Below are positions 44,925-53,630 of a stretch of 64,000 nucleotides of DNA, piece by piece; position 1 is the stretch's first letter; each line of letters opens with the position of its first letter. The stretch covers positions 1 through 64,000 of the forward strand of contig NZ_BAFX01000008.1 of assembly GCF_000308815.1 (NCBI RefSeq), in the 5' to 3' direction. Source of the stretch: Nocardia concava NBRC 100430 (GTDB taxonomy: Bacteria; Actinomycetota; Actinomycetes; Mycobacteriales; Mycobacteriaceae). A program made the translations under genes and the position numbers. Under the pieces are notes generated by a model. It searched no databases. It saw only the letters and a list, made by a program, of their open reading frames with translations, and was not told where the DNA came from.

Positions 44925-46346
44925 ATGTCGGAAACCGACAGTGCTCAACTGGCGGAGGCGAGCGGCGTCGAGCAGCAGCACCTGCGTACCGGACTCCGGC
45001 GCCGCCACATGACCATGATCGCCATCGGCGGCGCGATCGGCGCGGGCCTGTTCGTGGGCAGCGGCTCGGTCATCAAGACCGCCGGACCCGCCGCCATCCT
45101 GTCCTACGCGGCCGCCGGACTCGTGGTGCTCTGCGTGCTGCGCGCGCTCGGCGAAATGGTGGTGGCCCGCCCGGTCGCCGGATCCATGGGCGAGTACGCG
45201 CGTATGGCCATGGGACCGTTCGCCGGATTCACCGTCGGCTGGATCTACTGGTACCTCTACGTGATCCTGGTCGGGGCCGAGGCGGTGGCCGGCGCGGCCA
45301 TCCTGGCCAACTGGATCGACCTCGACCAGTGGATCCTTTCCGCCGGACTGCTGGTCCTGATGACCGCGGTCAACCTGGTCTCGGTGAAGTCCTTCGGCGA
45401 GTTCGAGTTCTGGTTCGCCTCCATCAAGGTGGTGGCCATCGTGCTGTTCCTGGTCGTCGGGCTGGCCTGGGTGTTCGGGCTGTGGCCGGGCTCGCACGCC
45501 GGCTTCGGCAATCTGACCGAGCACGGCGGCTTCGCGCCCAACGGCATCGGCGGCATCTTCTCCGCCATCGTGGTGGTGATGTTCGCCTTCGGCGGCACCG
45601 AGATCGTGACCGTGGCGGCCGCGGAATCCAAGGAGCCGGGCCCGACCGTGGCCCGCGCCACCAACAATGTGCTGTGGCGGGTCGGCCTGTTCTACGTGGC
45701 CTCGATCTTCCTGGTGGTGACCATCTTGCCGTGGAACGACGCCAAGGTTCTGCAGAGCCCGTTCGTGAGCGCGCTGGACCACATCGGGATTCCGGCCGCG
45801 GGCACCGTCATGCAGGTGGTCATCCTGACCGCCGTGCTGTCGGTGCTGAACTCGGCCATCTACGTCTCCTCCCGCATGCTCTACGTCCTCACCCGCGACG
45901 GCGACGCCCCCGCCTCCCTGGTGAAACTCAACAAGCGCGGCGTCCCGGCCCGCGCCGTACTGCTCGGCACGGTCGCCGCGTGGGGCGCGGTCATCGCCTC
46001 CTACGTCTCCCCGGACCAGGTCTTCACCTTCCTGGTGAACTCCATCGGCGTGGTGCTGGCCTTCGTCTACGTGGCGATCATGTTCTCGCAGTTGCGACTT
46101 CGCGCCCGCCTACGCCGCGAGGACCCCTCGGCCCTGACCTACAAGATGTGGGGCTACCCCTACCTCAGCTGGGCCGTGGTGATCGCCATCTTCGCCGTCT
46201 TCGTGGCCATGGCCCGCAACCCCGACCAGCGCAACCAGCTCCTCGCCTCCACCGTCAGCCTCCTGGTGGTCATGGCGATCTACCCCCTACGCGCCAAACT
46301 CGGCCGCAAGGCCCCGGTCCGCGAGGTCGAGGTGCTGCACCACTGA
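44925..46346 (+). CDS. APC-family amino-acid permease (GabP-like)
   Basis: This 473-residue transporter of the amino acid-polyamine-organocation family should have 12 transmembrane helices and import an amino acid with protons. TM1 carries the family motif MIAIGGAIGAGLFVGSG; TM3-4 has the FTVGWIYWYLYVILVGAEAVAG block and TM6 FAFGGTEIVTVAAAE, close to GABA/proline permeases. The N-terminal 25 residues are polar and cytoplasmic. AGAAGG precedes ATG 44925. It stands alone with no clear operon partner; substrate cannot be set from sequence. Confidence 0.88.
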   Translation: MSETDSAQLAEASGVEQQHLRTGLRRRHMTMIAIGGAIGAGLFVGSGSVIKTAGPAAILSYAAAGLVVLCVLRALGEMVVARPVAGSMGEYARMAMGPFAGFTVGWIYWYLYVILVGAEAVAGAAILANWIDLDQWILSAGLLVLMTAVNLVSVKSFGEFEFWFASIKVVAIVLFLVVGLAWVFGLWPGSHAGFGNLTEHGGFAPNGIGGIFSAIVVVMFAFGGTEIVTVAAAESKEPGPTVARATNNVLWRVGLFYVASIFLVVTILPWNDAKVLQSPFVSALDHIGIPAAGTVMQVVILTAVLSVLNSAIYVSSRMLYVLTRDGDAPASLVKLNKRGVPARAVLLGTVAAWGAVIASYVSPDQVFTFLVNSIGVVLAFVYVAIMFSQLRLRARLRREDPSALTYKMWGYPYLSWAVVIAIFAVFVAMARNPDQRNQLLASTVSLLVVMAIYPLRAKLGRKAPVREVEVLHH

Positions 46347-46452
46347 CTCGAACAGTCTGCGACACACGGTAATGCGCGCAGATTGGGGTGATTCCCGGCC
46401 AATATCAACAACACTCGAACGGGTATTCGATCCGATCGATATCGTGGGAACC

Positions 46453-47958
46453 ATGATGCGTGCGTATCGGCTTCCGACTACGGCGAACCGAGAGAAACTC
46501 GATGCTGTCGCAGCGATACTGCCCTGCTGGCAACGCGGGTTGGTGCACGTGCAATACATCCAGGTCCGGAAGCTGAAGGCGGGAGTTACTCAGCTCGGGT
46601 GGCTCAGCCCAGAGGAAGCAAAGGCCTTGCCGCCCTACCTGTCACAGCGGCATTGGAGATCGGTTGTGAATCAGGTCAACGGGGCATTGGCATCTTGGCG
46701 GGGAAAGGCGAAGACCGGTCTGCGGGAAGTGATCCGGAGTCTTCACTTGCAGGATGAGGTGGTCCGTGAAGAGTTGTACCGCATCAACACCTACCAAGCC
46801 TGGTGGGCTGTGGACAACGTACTGGACATCAAGCGTGGCCTTGTTGTCTCGGACCAGGCGATTCGGGAATCGGCCAGGATCGCCGATGAGTGGTTGCGGA
46901 AGAACCCGTTTCCGAACCTCTCCGAAGTTCGCACCATGGCAATGGATGGACCGATAGCGGGCGTCTCGGTCTCGAACAACTCGGGTGCGGACTACTGGGT
47001 GAAGGTGTCCACCCTTGACAAGGGTAGGCCGGTCAGTGTGCCGCTCCAGGGCTATGACTATTTCAACAAGGCCGCTGGTCGAGTGCGTAACTTCTGTCAG
47101 GTCACTGTGAGCCCGGCTGGGCAAGTAACTTTCGCACTGGTGAAAGAGTCCGTGTCCGTCCGACCGCGTCGCACCGGCGAGACAGTCGGTCTGGACTGGG
47201 GATTGAAGAATATCTTCACCAGCAGCAGTGGAGAGTTGCTGGGGCGACGGCTCTACGGCTGGCTCTGCCTGCGTGACCGGGAGCTGAGCGATCTCGTCGC
47301 GACGTTGCAGCGTCAGAAGATTCGTCCGCGCGATTCGAAGCGCTTTGTGCGATTGAACCGGCGTATCCGCGAGTACGTCCGCAATGAAGTGGGTCGGGTC
47401 TTGAACCGGTTGGCGGACAGGGATATCCGCGAGCTGGTGGTGGAGGAGCTCGATTTCCGGATTGGCGGCCTCTCTACCAGGCTGAATCGGATCCTGCGTC
47501 GCGCGGGCCGTGCAGTGGTCAGAGCCAAACTCGACTCCCTCGTCGAGACGCACGGGATTATCGTTACCGAGGTCAACTCGGCGTACACGTCTCGCCGCTG
47601 CTCTGGGTGTGGCTACGTCGACAAGAGGAATCGGACTTCCCAGGAGCGGTTTGCGTGCCGCTTCTGCGGTAGGAAGCTCCTGGCCGATACCAACGCCGCT
47701 CGCAATATCCTCGGACGTTCCGAGGATGAGAACGGCCTTCGCGGTCTCGGCAAGGAGCGAGTCCTTGCGGAGATGGATCGAATGTTCCGCGCTAGCTGGC
47801 GGTTTGATCCGACCCTTCTCCGCGAGCGACCCACACGCGGTCGTAGTACCGCTACGTCGGAGACGACGTCAACCGGAGCGGAATCAATCCCAACGCTCCG
47901 GATACTGCCAGCACGCCATGGCTATTCGGTGGGCTTGATGACTACCGCGGTGCCATAG
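46453..47958 (+). CDS. tnpB: TnpB-family RNA-guided nuclease (IS200/IS605 OrfB type)
   Basis: This protein of about 501 residues has a complete RuvC core: Asp248 (VGLDWGLKN), Glu331 (LVVEEL) and Asp412 (ADTNAARNIL). A four-cysteine zinc ribbon (RRCSGCGY ... CRFCG) precedes the last motif, so the nuclease looks active. The N-terminus RAYRLPTTANREKLDAVAAIL fits TnpB; ATG 46453 was preferred over the open frame from 46372. About 80 residues follow the last motif in low-complexity sequence that coincides with a structured DNA segment, the candidate omega RNA. Base composition is visibly less GC-rich than the flanks. No TnpA is adjacent. Confidence 0.93.
   Translation: MMRAYRLPTTANREKLDAVAAILPCWQRGLVHVQYIQVRKLKAGVTQLGWLSPEEAKALPPYLSQRHWRSVVNQVNGALASWRGKAKTGLREVIRSLHLQDEVVREELYRINTYQAWWAVDNVLDIKRGLVVSDQAIRESARIADEWLRKNPFPNLSEVRTMAMDGPIAGVSVSNNSGADYWVKVSTLDKGRPVSVPLQGYDYFNKAAGRVRNFCQVTVSPAGQVTFALVKESVSVRPRRTGETVGLDWGLKNIFTSSSGELLGRRLYGWLCLRDRELSDLVATLQRQKIRPRDSKRFVRLNRRIREYVRNEVGRVLNRLADRDIRELVVEELDFRIGGLSTRLNRILRRAGRAVVRAKLDSLVETHGIIVTEVNSAYTSRRCSGCGYVDKRNRTSQERFACRFCGRKLLADTNAARNILGRSEDENGLRGLGKERVLAEMDRMFRASWRFDPTLLRERPTRGRSTATSETTSTGAESIPTLRILPARHGYSVGLMTTAVP
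47842..47901 (+). ncRNA. Candidate omega RNA scaffold at the 3' end of tnpB
   Basis: Hairpins are packed here: CGTAG-n5-CTACG (47842-47856), ACGTC-n6-GACGT (47854-47869; alternative pairing) and CCGGAGCG-n13-CGCTCCGG (47873-47901). TnpB guide RNAs are made from the 3' end of the tnpB transcript and run into flanking DNA, so the guide would start shortly after 47901. Boundaries are not established. Confidence 0.5.
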
Positions 47959-48395
47959 GCAGCTACTTCGCTCATGGTATTCGCGATCTCATTGCAGTCG
48001 AAGCGCATGGCGATGACCGCATTGGCCCCGAAGGCGATCGCATGTTGGCACATCCGCATGATCGCTTCGTGCCGCGACTGGTACAGGAGCTGCGTATATT
48101 CATGGATTTCGCCGCCGCCCAAGGCCCGGAACCCGGCCGCGAAGTTCGCGCCGAGGCCCCGGCTGCGCACGGTCAGCCCCGCGACCTCGCTGATCACCTT
48201 GGTGATCTCGTAGCCGGGAACGTCGTTCATGGTGGACACCAGGATCGGGAACTGCGGGCCGGGCGCCTGCTGCGGCTGGCTCTGTTGCGGAAACGGCTGG
48301 CCCTGCTGCGGGTACCCCGGCGGCGGCTGCTGCGGATACCCGGGCTGACTCGGTTGCTGCGGGTATTGCCCTTGTGGCGGCATGGGTTGATTCAT
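47922..48395 (-). CDS. YbjQ/UPF0145 family protein with Pro/Gln-rich N-terminus
   Basis: This 157-residue protein has a disordered N-terminal third made of PQQP/GYPQQ repeats (about 1-48) and a C-terminal YbjQ-type (DUF74, UPF0145) domain: ILVSTMNDVPGYEITKVISEVAGLTVRSR, YTQLLYQSRHEAIMRMCQHAIAFGANAVIAMRFD and VAAYGTAVVI. The family is described as putative heavy-metal-binding pentamers. Its 3' end overlaps the TnpB C-terminal extension by 37 nt on the other strand, suggesting the mobile element landed against this gene. Confidence 0.88.
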   Translation of the reverse strand: MNQPMPPQGQYPQQPSQPGYPQQPPPGYPQQGQPFPQQSQPQQAPGPQFPILVSTMNDVPGYEITKVISEVAGLTVRSRGLGANFAAGFRALGGGEIHEYTQLLYQSRHEAIMRMCQHAIAFGANAVIAMRFDCNEIANTMSEVAAYGTAVVIKPTE

Positions 48396-48466
48396 GAGCC
48401 GGATCGTACGGGCTGGAATCGAATACGGACCGCACCCGGCGGGTGCGGTCCGCGAACAGTCGGCGA

Positions 48467-49717
48467 TCAGTCGTCGCCGAGGGCGATGTCCTGGGCCTCG
48501 GCCACGGTGTGCGGGGCGGGGGCGTGGTCGTCCATGTGGCTCAAGAGCTTTCGGCCGGAGAACAGGACGGCGACCGCGGCGGCGGTGCAGGCCGCGCCGA
48601 CCCAGAAGGGCAGTGACGCCTGATGTTCACCCAGCTTGCCCGCCAGGTAGGGGGCCGCCGCACCGCCCGCGAAGCGGACGAAGCTGTAGGCGGCCGAGGC
48701 GGTGGAACGCTCGACGGGGGCGGATTCCATCACGGCCTCGGTGATCAGCGTGTTGTTCACGCCGAGGAACAGGCCCGCGAGGATGGTGCCGACGACCAGG
48801 ACCGGCTTGTGCTCGGTGAACGCGGCCATGACCGCGAGATCGATGGCGAACAGGGCCAGGGCGAGGGCCATCATCGGCACGGTTCCGAAGCGGCGCTGCA
48901 ACTTCGGCGCGAAGACCACCGAGGACAGGGCGAGCAGCAGGCCCCAGCCGAAGAAGATGAAGCCGATCGAATAGGTGCCCATGTTCAGCGGGAACGGGGT
49001 GTAGGCCAGCAGGGTGAAGAAGCCGTAGTTGTAGAGCAAGGCGGTGACGCTGACCAGCAGCAGGCCCGGGTAGGTGAGGGCCTTGAACGGCGCGGTGATC
49101 GAGGTCGGCTTCGCCGGTTTCGGCGACTCCGGCAGCAGGATCGTCAGGCCGACGAACGCGACGGCCATCAGCACCGAGACACCGAAGAACGGTGCGCGCC
49201 AGGTGAAGTGGCCGAGGAAGCCGCCCAGCAGCGGGCCGGACGCGATGCCGATGCCCAGCGCCGCCTCGTAGAGGATGATGGCGCGGGCGACGCCGCCGGT
49301 GGCCGCGCCGACAATGGTCGCGAGCGCGGTGGCGATGAACAGGGCATTGCCCAGGCCCCAGCCCGCGCGGAACCCGACGATCTGCCCGACCGTGCCGGAA
49401 CTGCCTGCGAGAGCGGCGAATACGACGATGATGGCCAGTCCCGCCAGCAGCGTCTTCTTCGCCCCGAAGCGGCTGGAGACCACACTGGTGATCAGCATGG
49501 CCACGCCGGTGACCAGCATGTAGCTGGTGAACAGCAGCGTCACCTGCGACGGTGAGGCGTGCAGCTGCTCGCCGATCGGTTTCAGGATGGGATCCACCAA
49601 ACCGATTCCCATGAAGGCGATCACGGAGGCGAAGGCCACGGCCCAGACGGCCTTGGGCTGCTTGGTGCGAGTGGGTTCGGCGGTTTCGGGAGCGAGCGTC
49701 AGACTGCTCACGGGCAT
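48467..49717 (-). CDS. MFS multidrug-type efflux transporter
   Basis: This 416-residue major facilitator has 12 predicted helices. MFS signatures are visible after TM2 (SSRFGAKKTLLAGLAIIV) and in TM4-5 (ALGIGIASGPLLGGFLGHFTWRAPFFGVSVL, the antiporter motif C of drug:H+ antiporters). The C-half has SVVFAPKLQRRFGTVPMM. ATG 49717 lies 63 nt after the MarR gene on the same strand, so the pair forms a regulator-efflux operon. The exported compound is unknown. Confidence 0.9.
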   Translation of the reverse strand: MPVSSLTLAPETAEPTRTKQPKAVWAVAFASVIAFMGIGLVDPILKPIGEQLHASPSQVTLLFTSYMLVTGVAMLITSVVSSRFGAKKTLLAGLAIIVVFAALAGSSGTVGQIVGFRAGWGLGNALFIATALATIVGAATGGVARAIILYEAALGIGIASGPLLGGFLGHFTWRAPFFGVSVLMAVAFVGLTILLPESPKPAKPTSITAPFKALTYPGLLLVSVTALLYNYGFFTLLAYTPFPLNMGTYSIGFIFFGWGLLLALSSVVFAPKLQRRFGTVPMMALALALFAIDLAVMAAFTEHKPVLVVGTILAGLFLGVNNTLITEAVMESAPVERSTASAAYSFVRFAGGAAAPYLAGKLGEHQASLPFWVGAACTAAAVAVLFSGRKLLSHMDDHAPAPHTVAEAQDIALGDD

Positions 49718-49780
49718 GTCCTCATCTACGAGACGGATTGAATCGCAGCTGCTTTCGATCGAGTTGCGAGATGCCGGTGT

Positions 49781-50239
49781 TCAGGCCCCGGCGGCCTTCA
49801 GGGCCTCGGTGAGGCCGTGCAGATCCCGCCGCAACCGGTTCAGCAGGGCCGGATCGATATCGGGAAGTCTTGCGGCGAGCGAGTTTCCGAGTTGCTCGCG
49901 GGCGGCGGCCAGCCGGTCCCGGCCCGCGGACGTGAGCTCGACGACCACTGCTCTGGAGTCGTCGGGATCCTTGGTCCGCCGGGCCAGGCCAGCCTCGGTC
50001 AGCCGAGCGATCAGCGCCGTTGCCGCCGGTTGCGAACAGCGGTCGATGCGCGCGAATTGACTGATCCGCAGCGCGCCGTACTCGTCGAGGGTCCCGAGGG
50101 CCCGCATGACGGCGTGCGGCAGATCGACGCCACCGACCACTCCGGCCAGGCGATTGAGCCTCGAGACGGCGACCACGATGTCGGCGAGACGATCCCCGGT
50201 GTCATCGGGGAGAAGCTCGGTTGCCTGCGTCAGCTGCAC
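49781..50239 (-). CDS. MarR-family regulator of the adjacent efflux pump
   Basis: This 152-residue winged-helix regulator has the MarR DNA-binding core ISQFARIDRCSQPAATALIARLTEAGLARRTKDPDDSRAVVVELTSAGRDRL. It precedes the MFS gene in one transcription unit. The GTG start lies 24 bp from a perfect palindrome (CTATGTA-n2-TACATAG), the likely operator, so it should repress itself and the pump until a ligand binds. Confidence 0.9.
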   Translation of the reverse strand: MQLTQATELLPDDTGDRLADIVVAVSRLNRLAGVVGGVDLPHAVMRALGTLDEYGALRISQFARIDRCSQPAATALIARLTEAGLARRTKDPDDSRAVVVELTSAGRDRLAAAREQLGNSLAARLPDIDPALLNRLRRDLHGLTEALKAAGA

Positions 50240-50263
50240 GCCATTGATTGTTGCATAAGCTAA

Positions 50264-50279
50264 CTATGTATTTACATAG
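50264..50279. promoter_or_regulatory. Palindromic operator of the MarR-MFS operon
   Basis: CTATGTA and TACATAG are perfect arms around TT, in an AT-rich patch just upstream of the MarR start. The palindrome is flanked by direct repeats of GCTAAC (about 50259 and 50280). Confidence 0.75.
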
Positions 50280-50317
50280 GCTAACGATCTTTTCCGGGTG
50301 ACATGGGCCACAGACGG

Positions 50318-50354
50318 CGAAAGGCCCGTGCGCGTGGTGCGCACGGGCCTTTCG
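50318..50354. terminator. Terminator at the end of the fadE31-fadE33 operon
   Basis: CGAAAGGCCCGTGCGC and GCGCACGGGCCTTTCG form a perfect 16-bp stem around GTGGT, 11 bp past the fadE33 stop. Confidence 0.9.
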
Positions 50355-50364
50355 AAATCCCGGA

Positions 50365-51408
50365 TCAGGCCGGTCGGGCCAGGGGGCGGGCGGGGGTGCC
50401 GAAGAGTTGGGCGTCGGCGTGGGCGCGTTTGAAGAAGAGGTGCGCGTCGTGTTCCCAGGTGATGGCGATGCCGCCGTGCATCTGCACGGTTTCGGAGACC
50501 ACGGTGTTGAAGGTGTCGATGGCGTGCAGGCGGGCGGCCTGGATGTCGACGGGCTCGACCGCGCCTTCGGCCAGGCCCGCGATGGCGAGATAGGCGATGG
50601 AGCGGGCGGATTCGACGAGCACGTACATGTCGGCCATGCGGTGCTTGAGGGCCTGGAAGCTGCCGATCGGGCGGCCGAACTGCACGCGCGACTTGGTGTA
50701 CTCGACGGTCATGTCGAGGCACTGCTCGGCCGCGCCCACCTGCTCGGCGACCACTGCCGCCCAGGCGATCTCACGCAGGCGGGTGACGTTCAACTGTCCC
50801 AGCGGACGGGCCGCGACCGACTCGAAGTCGATGCGCGCCAGCTTGCGGGTCGGGTCCTGGGTGACGACCGCGGTGCGGGTGACGCCCTCGGCATCGCCCT
50901 CGACCTCGAACAGGCCCTCGGCGGTCAGCACCAGGAGGGTGTCCGCGTGCGTGCCGTCGAGGACGTAATGGGCCGAGCCGGAAAGGGTTTCACCGGCGGC
51001 CTGGACTCCGAAGGAATCCCAGCCCCGCGCCCCGGCCCAGCAGAGCGCCAGCGTGCGCGAGCCCTCGGCGACCTCCGGCAGCAGCCGCTCGTTGGCTTCG
51101 GCGTTCCCGGCCAGCAGCAGTGCCTGCACACCCAGCACGGCCGACCCGAGCATGGGCGGCGCGGACAGCGTGCGCCCGAGTTCCTCGACCACCAGCAGGG
51201 ATTCGACCAGCCCGACGCCGATGCCGCCGAATTCCTCCGGAATGGCAAGCGCCGCAACGCCGACCTGCTCGCACAGCAGCTTCCACAGCTGCTCGTCATA
51301 TCCGCGCTCGGTCTCGATCCCGCGCCGCATGGCCGCGCTGTCGCCGTGCTTGGTCAGCACGGCACGCACGGTCGTGACGAGTTCCTGCTGTTCGGCAGTG
51401 AGGCTCAT
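50365..51408 (-). CDS. fadE33: Acyl-CoA dehydrogenase subunit FadE33 (IpdE2 type)
   Basis: This 347-residue subunit should pair with the upstream FadE32 to form an alpha2beta2 dehydrogenase acting on a ring-opening intermediate of HIP-CoA. The N-terminal part has PEEFGGIGVGLVESLLVVEELGRTL, and the C-terminal part DMTVEYTKSRVQFGRPIGSFQALKHRMADMYVLVESARS and HGGIAITWEHDAHLFFKRA. Its assignment as FadE33 rather than FadE32 rests on gene order (fadE31-fadE32-fadE33 as in Rv3562-Rv3564). The start follows GGGAGCG, 31 nt after fadE32. A terminator closes the operon. Confidence 0.87.
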   Translation of the reverse strand: MSLTAEQQELVTTVRAVLTKHGDSAAMRRGIETERGYDEQLWKLLCEQVGVAALAIPEEFGGIGVGLVESLLVVEELGRTLSAPPMLGSAVLGVQALLLAGNAEANERLLPEVAEGSRTLALCWAGARGWDSFGVQAAGETLSGSAHYVLDGTHADTLLVLTAEGLFEVEGDAEGVTRTAVVTQDPTRKLARIDFESVAARPLGQLNVTRLREIAWAAVVAEQVGAAEQCLDMTVEYTKSRVQFGRPIGSFQALKHRMADMYVLVESARSIAYLAIAGLAEGAVEPVDIQAARLHAIDTFNTVVSETVQMHGGIAITWEHDAHLFFKRAHADAQLFGTPARPLARPA

Positions 51409-51439
51409 GCCTTCGCTCCCAACGTGTCGTAGTTGCTCA

Positions 51440-52483
51440 TCATGCGACGTTCCCGGCGCGCAGGGCGGTCGCGATCCGGGCGCGGTGCTGGGCCGGGGTG
51501 CCCCAGGCCGAGCGCAGCGCGGTGACCTTGGTCAGCCACAGCGACAGATCGCATTCGGCGGTGTAGCCGATGGCGCCGTGCACCTGGAGGGCGATGCGGG
51601 CGGTCTGGTACGCCGCCTCGCCGCACGCCAGCTTGGCGGCGGAGATGTCGCGGCCGCGAGTCCCGCTGTCCGCGTTCGCCTCCAGTGTCAGCGCGGCCCG
51701 GTAGAGCAGCGGCAGCGCCATTTCCAGGCCGATGTGCGCATTGGCCAGGTGGTGCTTGATGGCCTGGTTGCGGCCGATCGGGGTGCCGAACTGCTGGCGC
51801 TGCTTCACGTACTCGACGCTGGTGTCCAGCAGCGCGCGGCCCGCGCCGAGCAGCTGCGCGGCGGCGGCCAGAGCGGCGGTGTCGAAGGTGAGATCGATTG
51901 CGGCGGAGACGCCTTCGCCCTCGGCGAGGGTCTCGCCCGCGGTCACGGTGAACAGGCGGCGGGCCGCGTCCACCGACGTGACCAGGTCACCGGCGGTGGC
52001 CAGGGAGAGGCGGTCGCCCTCGGCGATCAGCACCAGATCGGCGATATCGGCGTCCAGCGCGGTGGCAGCGCCCTGCGCCCGGCCCGCATTGGCGCCGGCC
52101 GCGGCGGTCACCGCGAGGGTGCCCAGCTGCGCGCCCTCGGCCAGCTCCGGCAGCTTCTCGGCGGCCAGCGCCGCATCCGGAAGCGCCTGCAGCAGTGCGG
52201 GAATCGCAGCCGCGGTCTCCACCAGCGGTCCCGGCACGGCGGCCCGGCCGATCTCGGTGAAGGCCACGATCAGCTCGACCGGGCCCGCGCCGAACCCGCC
52301 GTTCTCCTCGGCGACGGTCAGCCCCAGCGCGCCCGCCTCGGCCAGCTGGCCGATCAGCGCGCGCCCGGCGGCGGAATCGCCCTCGCCCCACGCCCGGACC
52401 AGGCCCGGGGTCTTGGCGGCCTCACCCATCTTGCGCAGGCTGGCGGCGAAATCGTTCTGTTCTGCGGTCAATGCGAATCGCAT
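51440..52483 (-). CDS. fadE32: Acyl-CoA dehydrogenase subunit FadE32 (IpdE1 type)
   Basis: This 347-residue Ala-rich acyl-CoA dehydrogenase half is the likely partner of FadE33 in the HIP pathway. It has MRFALTAEQNDFAASLRKMGE at the start, LTVAEENGGFGAGPVELIVAFTEIGRAAVPGPLVE, and EYVKQRQQFGTPIGRNQAIKHHLANAHIGLEMALPLLYRAA with HGAIGYTAECDLSLWLTKVTALR near the end. ATG 52483 was chosen because AGGGAGGA lies just upstream. It is 19 nt after fadE31. Which of the two subunits carries the catalytic base cannot be told here. Confidence 0.87.
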   Translation of the reverse strand: MRFALTAEQNDFAASLRKMGEAAKTPGLVRAWGEGDSAAGRALIGQLAEAGALGLTVAEENGGFGAGPVELIVAFTEIGRAAVPGPLVETAAAIPALLQALPDAALAAEKLPELAEGAQLGTLAVTAAAGANAGRAQGAATALDADIADLVLIAEGDRLSLATAGDLVTSVDAARRLFTVTAGETLAEGEGVSAAIDLTFDTAALAAAAQLLGAGRALLDTSVEYVKQRQQFGTPIGRNQAIKHHLANAHIGLEMALPLLYRAALTLEANADSGTRGRDISAAKLACGEAAYQTARIALQVHGAIGYTAECDLSLWLTKVTALRSAWGTPAQHRARIATALRAGNVA

Positions 52484-52502
52484 GTCGTCGTCCTCCCTGT
52501 GG

Positions 52503-53630
52503 CTATCGCGGCAGGCCGAGCAGGCGTTCGGCGATGATATTGCGCTGAATCTCATTGGTGCCGGCGTAGATCGGGCCCGCCAGCGAGAACAGGTAGCCGT
52601 CGGTCCAGACCGATTCCTGTTCCGCAGCCGCGCCGTGCAGGTCCAGCGCGGTCTCGTGCATGGCGATGTCCAGATCCGACCAGAACACCTTGTTCACCGA
52701 GGATTCCGCGCCCAGCTGACCGCCGTCGGCCAGGCGGGTGACGGTGGCCCAGGTGTTGAGGCGGTAAGCCTCCGCGCCCACCCACGCGTCGACCACGCGG
52801 TCGGCGATCGCGGTATCGGTCTCGTCCGCACCGCGCCACAGCTCGATGAGTTTGGTTGCGGTGGCGGTGAACCGGCCCGGCGCGCGCAGCGACAGCCCGC
52901 GCTCGTTGCTCGAGGTCGCCATGGCGACCTTCCAGCCGTTGTTGGCCTCGCCGATCACATCGGCGTCCGGCACGAACACATTGTCGAGGAAGATCTCCGC
53001 GAAGCCCGGCTCGCCGTCCAGCTGCGGAATCGGCCGCACCGTAATGCCTTCCGCGGTGAGCGGGAACATCAGGTAGGTCAGGCCCCGGTGGCGCTCGGCC
53101 TCCGGATCGCTGCGGAACAGGCCGAAGCCCCAGTCCGCGAACGAGGCCCGCGAACTCCAGGTCTTCTGGCCGTTGAGCAGCCAGCCGCCCTCGGTGCGCT
53201 TGGCGGTGGAGCGAATGCCCGCCAGATCGGAACCGGCTTCGGGCTCCGACCAGGCCTGCGCCCAGATGTCATCGGCGCGAGCCATTCTCGGCAGGATGCG
53301 GGCCAGCTGCTCGGGGGAGCCGTGCTCGAACAGGGTCGGCGCGAGCAGGAAGATGCCGTTCTGCGAGACGCGACCCGGCGCGCCCGCGGCGTAATACTCC
53401 TCCTCGAAGATGACCCATTCGGTCAGCGAGGCATCGCGGCCGCCGTACTCGGCGGGCCAGGCCACACACGACAGGCGGGCCTGCGCCAGCTTGGCCTCCC
53501 ACGCCCGGTGGGCCTCGAAGCCCTCCTTGGTATCCATGGACGGCAGGGGAGTGGCGGGCACATTGGCCGCCAGGAACTCCCGCACCTCGCGGCGGAATTC
53601 CTCGGTCTTGGAATCGAATTCGAGATCCAC
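52503..53630 (-). CDS. fadE31: Acyl-CoA dehydrogenase FadE31
   Basis: This 375-residue enzyme is a full-looking acyl-CoA dehydrogenase of the KstR2 regulon. FAD and substrate blocks are intact: WAQAWSEPEAGSDLAGIRSTAKRTEGGWLLNGQKTWSSRA, FAEIFLDNVFVPDADVIGEANNGWKVAMATSSNERG, and YAGTNEIQRNIIAERLLGLPR at the C-terminus. GTG 53630 was chosen because it shares a base with the stop of the upstream hydratase gene (TAGTG), indicating coupling; the upstream open frame is not coding. Its exact substrate in HIP degradation is not settled. Confidence 0.9.
   Translation of the reverse strand: MDLEFDSKTEEFRREVREFLAANVPATPLPSMDTKEGFEAHRAWEAKLAQARLSCVAWPAEYGGRDASLTEWVIFEEEYYAAGAPGRVSQNGIFLLAPTLFEHGSPEQLARILPRMARADDIWAQAWSEPEAGSDLAGIRSTAKRTEGGWLLNGQKTWSSRASFADWGFGLFRSDPEAERHRGLTYLMFPLTAEGITVRPIPQLDGEPGFAEIFLDNVFVPDADVIGEANNGWKVAMATSSNERGLSLRAPGRFTATATKLIELWRGADETDTAIADRVVDAWVGAEAYRLNTWATVTRLADGGQLGAESSVNKVFWSDLDIAMHETALDLHGAAAEQESVWTDGYLFSLAGPIYAGTNEIQRNIIAERLLGLPR

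Noticed and set aside
47194..47700. Idea that the TnpB is a nuclease-dead repressor (TldR-like)
   Set aside because: All three RuvC acidic residues are present.
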